Of a DNA stretch of 64,000 bases, positions 59,582 to 64,000 are shown piece after piece. Numbering within the stretch: the first letter of the stretch is position 1; each line of letters begins with the position of its first letter. The translations under genes were made by a program, and so were the position numbers. Under the pieces are notes generated by a model. That model saw only the letters and a list, made by a program, of their open reading frames with translations. It was not told where the DNA came from and made no database searches. The DNA comes from Candidatus Binatia bacterium (GTDB lineage: Bacteria; Desulfobacterota; Binatia; UBA1149; JAJCZL01), in NCBI GenBank assembly GCA_028278325.1, contig JANQEO010000106.1, forward strand, positions 1 to 64,000. The letters are read 5' to 3'.

Positions 59582-60262
59582 ATGATACACATGCATCGGC
59601 CTAGTCGAAAAGACCGCCCTTACCCGGCGGCGACTGCGGGCCTGACGGCGGCCGCAGCGGTGCTTCTCTTCGCGCTGCCTGTCGGCGCCGACCACCACCG
59701 CAGCGCAGCCGACGAGCGCATGGCCAATGACTTGATCCGAGAGCCCATCTCTCTCGTGGTCCTCAAGCAGCGCCGCGAGCTGGGAGTCTATCAGTTCGGC
59801 CGCCTCAAGAACCGCTATCCCATCGTACTCGGCCGCAACCCCGTCGGCCATAAACTCTACGAAGGCGACATGAGAACTCCCGAGGGCTTCTACCGAGTGG
59901 CCAACAAGCGCGACCATGCGCGTTGGCGCCATTTCATCGCGATCGACTATCCGAATTCCGCCGACCGCCGAACCTATCGACGCGCGGTCGGTCGCGGTTT
60001 CGTGCCCAAGATCGACGGTACACCGTTAGGTATCGGCAGCGGCCTCGGAATTCACGGCAATCACGACTTCGTGGAACAGAATACGGGCGTCGATTGGACG
60101 AAAGGTTGCGTCGCCATGGACAACGACGATCTGCACAAGATCTACTCGATTGTCGAACGCGGGACGCCGGTGTTGATCCTCGAGGGCGAGGAGCCGATTG
60201 CAGACGACATCAGGGCGATGATAGATTCTCGCCGTGCCGTCAGTACTGCTGATACTCAGTAA
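59582..60262 (+). CDS. periplasmic L,D-transpeptidase (YkuD domain)
   Basis: Probable peptidoglycan or lipoprotein cross-linking or trimming enzyme, 226 residues. Signal peptide about 1-36 (AAAAVLLFALPVGADHH). The YkuD domain (55-205) carries the catalytic His and Cys: LGIHGNHDF and GVDWTKGCVAMDN, with Cys in the S/T-x-GC position. The family name does not tell whether it forms 3-3 links or attaches lipoprotein. Start is ATG at 59582; an ATG three codons on is equally good. It overlaps the next gene by 29 bases. Confidence 0.87.
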   Translation: MIHMHRPSRKDRPYPAATAGLTAAAAVLLFALPVGADHHRSAADERMANDLIREPISLVVLKQRRELGVYQFGRLKNRYPIVLGRNPVGHKLYEGDMRTPEGFYRVANKRDHARWRHFIAIDYPNSADRRTYRRAVGRGFVPKIDGTPLGIGSGLGIHGNHDFVEQNTGVDWTKGCVAMDNDDLHKIYSIVERGTPVLILEGEEPIADDIRAMIDSRRAVSTADTQ

Positions 60263-60692
60263 CGTACGAATGGACAAGGAGGTCGTCTCCGCCGCGATCA
60301 AGGAGGCCTCCGACACCGACGATGAGCTCGTCGTATTGACGGTTCTCGATCCCGCAATCCCCACCAAAGTGGTCGCTCAATTCCTCGAGACCGGCCACAT
60401 AGGGGCACGCCCTTCCCAGGACTTTCTCGACTCTCTGTATCAGCGCCACGAACAGCTTGCGCTCCAGCAGGCCGAGGACATCGCTGCTCAGGCTTCCGAT
60501 GCGAACATCCCGGTCCGATCCGAGATTCGCCGAGGCCCCTACGACGAAGAGACCGCCGAGGTCATCAAGGAGCTGTCGCCGCGGGCGGTAGTGATCGAGA
60601 AGCGCAAGAGATCGCTTCTGCGCTTCGCCACCGAAGACACTTTCATCGACGATTTGAAGCGCGAGGTCGGCTTCAAACTCGTCGAGCGCTGA
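60234..60692 (+). CDS. universal stress protein-like protein
   Basis: 152 residues, Rossmann-like pattern: VLLILSNVRMDKEVVSAAIKEA, then DDELVVLTVLD, a helical middle with a long basic/acidic helix, IPVRSEIRRGPYDEETAEVI and SPRAVVIEKRKRS. The usual ATP-binding G-x2-G-x9-G-S of UspA is not obvious: after VVIEKRKRS comes LLRFATEDT, so it may not bind ATP. Starts at GTG 60234 inside the transpeptidase gene, 29-base overlap, so the two are coupled. Confidence 0.65.
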   Translation: MPSVLLILSNVRMDKEVVSAAIKEASDTDDELVVLTVLDPAIPTKVVAQFLETGHIGARPSQDFLDSLYQRHEQLALQQAEDIAAQASDANIPVRSEIRRGPYDEETAEVIKELSPRAVVIEKRKRSLLRFATEDTFIDDLKREVGFKLVER

Positions 60693-61169
60693 TCAGCCTG
60701 CGATAAGAGTCCGCACGACGTCGAGAATCTCCGGTTGGATCGACTCGACGAGTTCGGCGACGCCGGCCTCATGCTCGAGAACGCGGGCGGCCGACGGATC
60801 AACGAGATCTGCGAGACAAAGCACCGGCTTCCCCGTAGCGGCGCCGATTTGAATCATGTAGTCGGCGGTATCGTCGGTGTCGGTGACGATGACGTCGGCC
60901 CTGCCGAGTTCGGCGGGTTCGGACTCCACGTCGGCACAGGATTCGATTGCGACTCTGAGGCCGGCCTGGGTCATCGCTTCGATGTCGGGCGCCGACAACC
61001 TACCCGCACCGTCACCCAGACCCATGGGGGTTACGATCAAACGCTCCGACCAGCCGGCGCTGTCGATGCAATCCTTGAGGAGGCTGTAGAGCGTGAGCGT
61101 GTGGGCAGGCCCGTAGCTGCCTACCAAGGCCACGGATCTCACGCCCACCGTCGGATCGCCGTTCTTCAT
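60693..61169 (-). CDS. LMW protein-tyrosine-phosphatase-fold protein without catalytic motif
   Basis: 158 residues from ATG 61169; the frame extends to 61283 but the added part is Arg/Trp-rich and non-homologous. The order of elements suggests the low-molecular-weight phosphatase fold: first strand SVALVGSYGPAHTLTLYSLL, GDGAGRLSAPDIEAMTQAGL (like the GxPADPRA...GI segment), ADVIVTDTDDTADYMIQIG (like ADLVLVMT...) and PVLCLADLVDP (like the DPF/DPY loop). The CxxxxxR(S/T) P-loop is absent; in its place is GSYGPAHT. If the fold is right, it should not be an active phosphatase but could bind anions. It abuts the USP-like gene, stop to stop. Confidence 0.5.
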   Translation of the reverse strand: MKNGDPTVGVRSVALVGSYGPAHTLTLYSLLKDCIDSAGWSERLIVTPMGLGDGAGRLSAPDIEAMTQAGLRVAIESCADVESEPAELGRADVIVTDTDDTADYMIQIGAATGKPVLCLADLVDPSAARVLEHEAGVAELVESIQPEILDVVRTLIAG

Positions 61170-61282
61170 GCCCACTTCAGCCTCCAGCCCATGACGCCGC
61201 CTCTTGTACAGCCACCCGTGCCAGGGCGCAATGCGGCGGCCCCGGAGAGCCCTGCACGAAACCGTTTGCACCCGGCACCTCA

Positions 61283-61966
61283 ATGGGCGTAGAAGCGTAC
61301 CCGATGGGGGGTCAGGCAGACGAGGCGACGAAAGCCGGCGATATCGTCGTGCTGCCGTTGCCTACGCCGATCGGCCGCCTGCTGATCGCAGCCGCAAGCG
61401 ACGCCCTCATCCGCATCGAGCTTCCCCGCAACGACGCGGAGACCAACCTCAAGATGTGGCTCGCGCTCCACGCCCACACCGGAGCCTTGCGCAGCGGCGT
61501 TACGCCGATCCTCAAGAAAGCGTCCAAGCAGTTGGAAGAGTACTTCACGGCTGGCAGGACGGAGTTCGATCTACCTCTGCAGCTGATCGGGACCGAGTTC
61601 CAGGTGGAGGTGTGGAACGAGGTGCGCAGGGTGCCGTTCGGAGCTACACGAACCTACGGCGATATTGCCGCCGCTCTGGGTAACAATGATGCCGTGCGCG
61701 CCGTCGGCGCCGCTCAGGCCGCCAACCCCCTACCGATCGTGGTACCGTGTCATCGCATCGTCGGGGCTGGCGGCAAGTTGACCGGTTACGCAGGAGGACT
61801 CGCGACCAAGAAGTGGCTCCTAGAACACGAAGCCACCACGCCCCGTCGGGACCGGGTCCCATTGAAAAGACGTGAACCCGCATCACCCGCCCAAGGCCCG
61901 TCTGTCGGCCTTCCGCCGACGCCGTCCGGCCTGTCCCAGTCTCAGCGTCAACCGCGGCGTTCCTGA
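61283..61966 (+). CDS. ogt: methylated-DNA-[protein]-cysteine S-methyltransferase
   Basis: Suicide repair of O6-methylguanine; 227 residues. The active site is IVVPCHRIVGAGG with acceptor Cys in PCHR, followed by LTGYAGGLATKKWLLEHE. The DNA-binding helix-turn-helix region is FQVEVWNEVRRVPFGATRTYGDIA. The C-terminal ~45 residues beyond LLEHE are Pro/Arg/Ser-rich and not part of the family. Start uncertain: ATG 61283 or ATG 61304. Divergent from the phosphatase-fold gene over 113 bases. Confidence 0.92.
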   Translation: MGVEAYPMGGQADEATKAGDIVVLPLPTPIGRLLIAAASDALIRIELPRNDAETNLKMWLALHAHTGALRSGVTPILKKASKQLEEYFTAGRTEFDLPLQLIGTEFQVEVWNEVRRVPFGATRTYGDIAAALGNNDAVRAVGAAQAANPLPIVVPCHRIVGAGGKLTGYAGGLATKKWLLEHEATTPRRDRVPLKRREPASPAQGPSVGLPPTPSGLSQSQRQPRRS

Positions 61967-61993
61967 AGAGACGCCTGAACGGCCGGCGGTTCG

Positions 61994-62632
61994 TCAAGCG
62001 CCGGAACTGTTGCGGCCGTGCTTCTTGCGCTCGGCGTAGGCCTCGTGGATCCAGCGGAGCGTTGCGATCTCGTCGTCGCAGATCGACATCAGCAACTCGC
62101 AGGTCAAGGAATCTTCGTAGAGCGCTGCCGCCAAATCTCTGATGCGGTCGACAGCAGCTTCGGGATCGGGGAACTGAGCGACGATGGCGCCGAGACGATC
62201 GACGTCGCTGGCGGACGGGTTGAGGATGGCCGCATTGTACTTGCTCAGCCACTCCGGAACGACGGCTTCCACCGCTCCGCCGAGTTCGGTCAGCCTGGTC
62301 TCGAGGAGTTCGGCGTGGGCCGCTTCGCGCGCAGCGATGACACGTAGACCTCCCGCCAGCGTTTTGTCTCCGGTCAACTCCGCCCAAGCCGCGACCGTTT
62401 CTGCCCCGGACGCTTCGGCGGCGCGATAGGCGTCCAGCTTGGCGATCACGTCGGGAGCGGCCTCCGAGTCGGGATCAGGCTCTTCGCTTTCGTCCTCGCT
62501 CACGCCGTCCTCGGAGTTCTGTGATCCGATGGCAGCGAGGTCCTCGAGTTGGGCGACGAGGGATTCCTCGTCGAGTTCACCCGCGCGGAGTCTCTCCAAA
62601 AGGTCCGCGATCTGGTCTTTCGTCTCCGCCAT
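61994..62632 (-). CDS. ferritin-like helical protein of unknown function
   Basis: 212 residues from ATG 62632. Residues 1-35 form a helix (DQIADLLERLRAGELDEES), then an acidic linker (GVSEDESEEPDPDSEA). The conserved part starts at LDAYRAAEASGAETVAAWAEL, followed by LRVIAAREAAHAELLETRLTELGG and, at the end, LLMSICDDEIATLRWIHEAY. E-A-x-E-like and R-E-x-x-H patterns suggest a ferritin-like four-helix bundle with metal ligands Glu and His, but a full ligand set is not evident. I know similar proteins only as conserved hypotheticals. Confidence 0.68.
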   Translation of the reverse strand: MAETKDQIADLLERLRAGELDEESLVAQLEDLAAIGSQNSEDGVSEDESEEPDPDSEAAPDVIAKLDAYRAAEASGAETVAAWAELTGDKTLAGGLRVIAAREAAHAELLETRLTELGGAVEAVVPEWLSKYNAAILNPSASDVDRLGAIVAQFPDPEAAVDRIRDLAAALYEDSLTCELLMSICDDEIATLRWIHEAYAERKKHGRNSSGA

Positions 62633-62725
62633 GTTTCCGCGCCGCGCCGGGCCTGAAGCCGGGCCGCCGCCCGTCCATTTTCGCACATGGACGGACGGGC
62701 GGCGCGAGAAATACTCCCGGCGAAA

Positions 62726-63910
62726 TCAGCTGGTGGACTCGAAAAGCGCGGCCATCCCCTGGCCCCCGCCGATGCACATCGTCACGATACCGTAACGCTT
62801 GTTGCTCCGGCGCAGCTCGAGCAAGAGGTGATTGGTCATGCGCGAGCCCGTCATGCCGTAGGGGTGGCCGATCGCGATCGAACCACCGCTGGGATTGATC
62901 TGCTCGTCGGTGATTCCGAGTTCTCTCTGACAGTAGAGCAACTGCGAAGCGAACGCCTCGTTGAGCTCGACGATGTCGATGTCCTCGATCTTGAGGCCCT
63001 GGCGTGAAAGCAGCTTTGGCACCGCATACACGGGACCTATCCCCATCTCTTCGGGACGGCAGCCGGCAACGGCGAAGCCCTTGAACACGCCCAGAGGCTC
63101 GATGCCCAGTTCCTTGGCACGGTCGGAAGACATCAGCACCGTTGCGGATGCGCCATCGCTGAGCTGACTCGAGTTGCCGGCCGTAACGCTGCCCGTAGGA
63201 GAGAAGGCCGGCGGCAGACCGGCAAGACCTTCCAAGGTCGTCTGAGGCCGGTTGCACTCGTCCACGTCTACGAGCTTGTCCTCGAGGACGAACTCCCCGT
63301 CGTCGGTCTTGCGCTGCCACTTGACCTGAAGGGGAGAGATCTCTTCAGCGATGTGTCCCTTTTCCTGCGCCGCCGCATACCGCTGCTGGCTCATCAGCGC
63401 ATAGGCATCTTGATCTTCACGCGCGATCTTGTAGCGATCGGCGACGACCTCCGCGGTCTGCCCCATCGGATAGTACAACCCGGGCCACTCTTCCTGGATC
63501 ACCTCGTTGACGATGCCGTCGTTGTTCATCTTGCCCTGGCCGAGAGTGATACTCTCTACACCCGCGCCTATCGCGGCAGTCGCTCCCTCACTCTTGATCT
63601 GGTGAGCAGCCATCGCGATTGCCTGAAGGCCCGACGAGCAGAAGCGGTTGACGGTGGTGGCGGCGACGGTCTCCGGGAACCCCGCACCCATGGTCGCGAC
63701 TCTCGCGACGTTGTTCCCCTGCGCACCTTCCGGGATGCCGCAGCCGACGATGACGTCTTCCACTTCGGCTTTGTCGAGGCTCGGAACCTTGGCCATGGCG
63801 CTGTTGAGGGCGTGTGCGCACAGGTCATCCGGCCTGGTGACGTTGAAAGAGCCGCGGAAAGACTTTGCGAGACCCGTGCGGGCCCCTGCGACGATTACTG
63901 CTTCTGCCAT
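62726..63910 (-). CDS. thiolase (acetyl-CoA acyltransferase)
   Basis: 394 residues. All catalytic elements are present: nucleophile Cys91 in NRFCSSGLQAI, His in IAIGHPYGMTGSRM and the acid/base Cys in CIGGGQGMAAL. The HPYGMTG form is common in beta-oxidation thiolases. It could run the degradative thiolysis of 3-ketoacyl-CoA or the condensation of two acetyl-CoA; no fad or PHB genes are in view to decide. The frame extends to 63976 but MAEAVIVAGARTG at 63910 is the family start. Confidence 0.93.
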   Translation of the reverse strand: MAEAVIVAGARTGLAKSFRGSFNVTRPDDLCAHALNSAMAKVPSLDKAEVEDVIVGCGIPEGAQGNNVARVATMGAGFPETVAATTVNRFCSSGLQAIAMAAHQIKSEGATAAIGAGVESITLGQGKMNNDGIVNEVIQEEWPGLYYPMGQTAEVVADRYKIAREDQDAYALMSQQRYAAAQEKGHIAEEISPLQVKWQRKTDDGEFVLEDKLVDVDECNRPQTTLEGLAGLPPAFSPTGSVTAGNSSQLSDGASATVLMSSDRAKELGIEPLGVFKGFAVAGCRPEEMGIGPVYAVPKLLSRQGLKIEDIDIVELNEAFASQLLYCQRELGITDEQINPSGGSIAIGHPYGMTGSRMTNHLLLELRRSNKRYGIVTMCIGGGQGMAALFESTS

Positions 63911-64000
63911 TGGTAAACCCCTTTCATTTAGATCGAAACAGCCGTGAAGGTTCTCAGAGGCGCGGGTCCGAAGCAACCAAGCGCCGGCGGTGTGACTCGC

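Overview
The window is GC-rich, gene-dense chromosomal core from a Gram-negative bacterium. Lipoproteins, LspA, DsbD, an OmpA-type lipoprotein, a secretin, a PagL-like outer-membrane enzyme and glnBA behind a sigma-54 promoter all point that way. An S41 protease of the myxobacterial type, Isc with HscBA, selABD and several small proteins of the kind seen in deltaproteobacteria suggest the old Deltaproteobacteria (Myxococcota/Desulfobacterota grade). That placement is inference; no rRNA gene is present. I see no insertion sequence, prophage, CRISPR array or integrase. No stretch above 300 bases lacks a gene; the longest is about 270 bases, upstream of glnB.

Layout. 1-8.0 kb: a secreted PDZ/S41 protease, a parvulin-type lipoprotein, then selA-selB-selD on the minus strand. 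SelD is itself a selenoprotein, with an in-frame UGA at 4612-4614. 8.1-12.6 kb: cca, pepA, a YhhQ-type queuosine precursor transporter, a zinc-ribbon membrane protein and a conserved unknown. 12.8-17.8 kb: one Fe-S assembly operon, iscS-iscU-iscA-hscB-hscA-iscX-iscR, with iscR last, no ferredoxin gene, and a promoter with a dyad operator before iscS. 17.9-27.7 kb: uvrA, a phosphohexomutase, pdxA, a SurA-like isomerase and mfd. 27.7-33.1 kb: aroC-aroK-aroB-aroQ behind a short secretin and a PilM-like fragment.

33.1-42.2 kb, mostly plus strand: priA, def-fmt-rsmB, rpe, tRNA-Pro(CGG), a DjlA-like co-chaperone, then glnB-glnA with a well-formed sigma-54 promoter and two abutting dyads upstream. 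42.2-46.6 kb: two related glycine-zipper lipoproteins (one with an OmpA domain), lspA and ileS. 46.6-51.7 kb: a group of small proteins (Tudor/DUF3553-like, Cys form of a UXX-star glutaredoxin-like protein, an SH3-like protein) behind a PlsC-type acyltransferase, cstA and a DEAD-box helicase that probably starts at AUC. 51.7-58.6 kb: dsbD, a PagL-like deacylase, a RibB protein with a degenerate GTP cyclohydrolase II domain, glmU-glmS. 58.6-64 kb: SdiA-regulated-type propeller, L,D-transpeptidase, a USP-like protein, a phosphatase-fold protein without its catalytic Cys, an alkyltransferase, a ferritin-like protein and a thiolase.

How they work together: the sel genes make and use selenophosphate; the isc operon builds Fe-S clusters, probably under feedback from IscR; the aro run supplies chorismate; glmU and glmS are adjacent steps to UDP-GlcNAc; glnB and glnA are the nitrogen-assimilation core; lspA matures the many lipoproteins encoded nearby. 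I found no clearly new multi-gene system. The best leads are the small-protein group at 46.6-48.6 kb, the regulatory DNA upstream of iscS and glnB, the secretin/PilM remnant, and several proteins that have lost catalytic residues.
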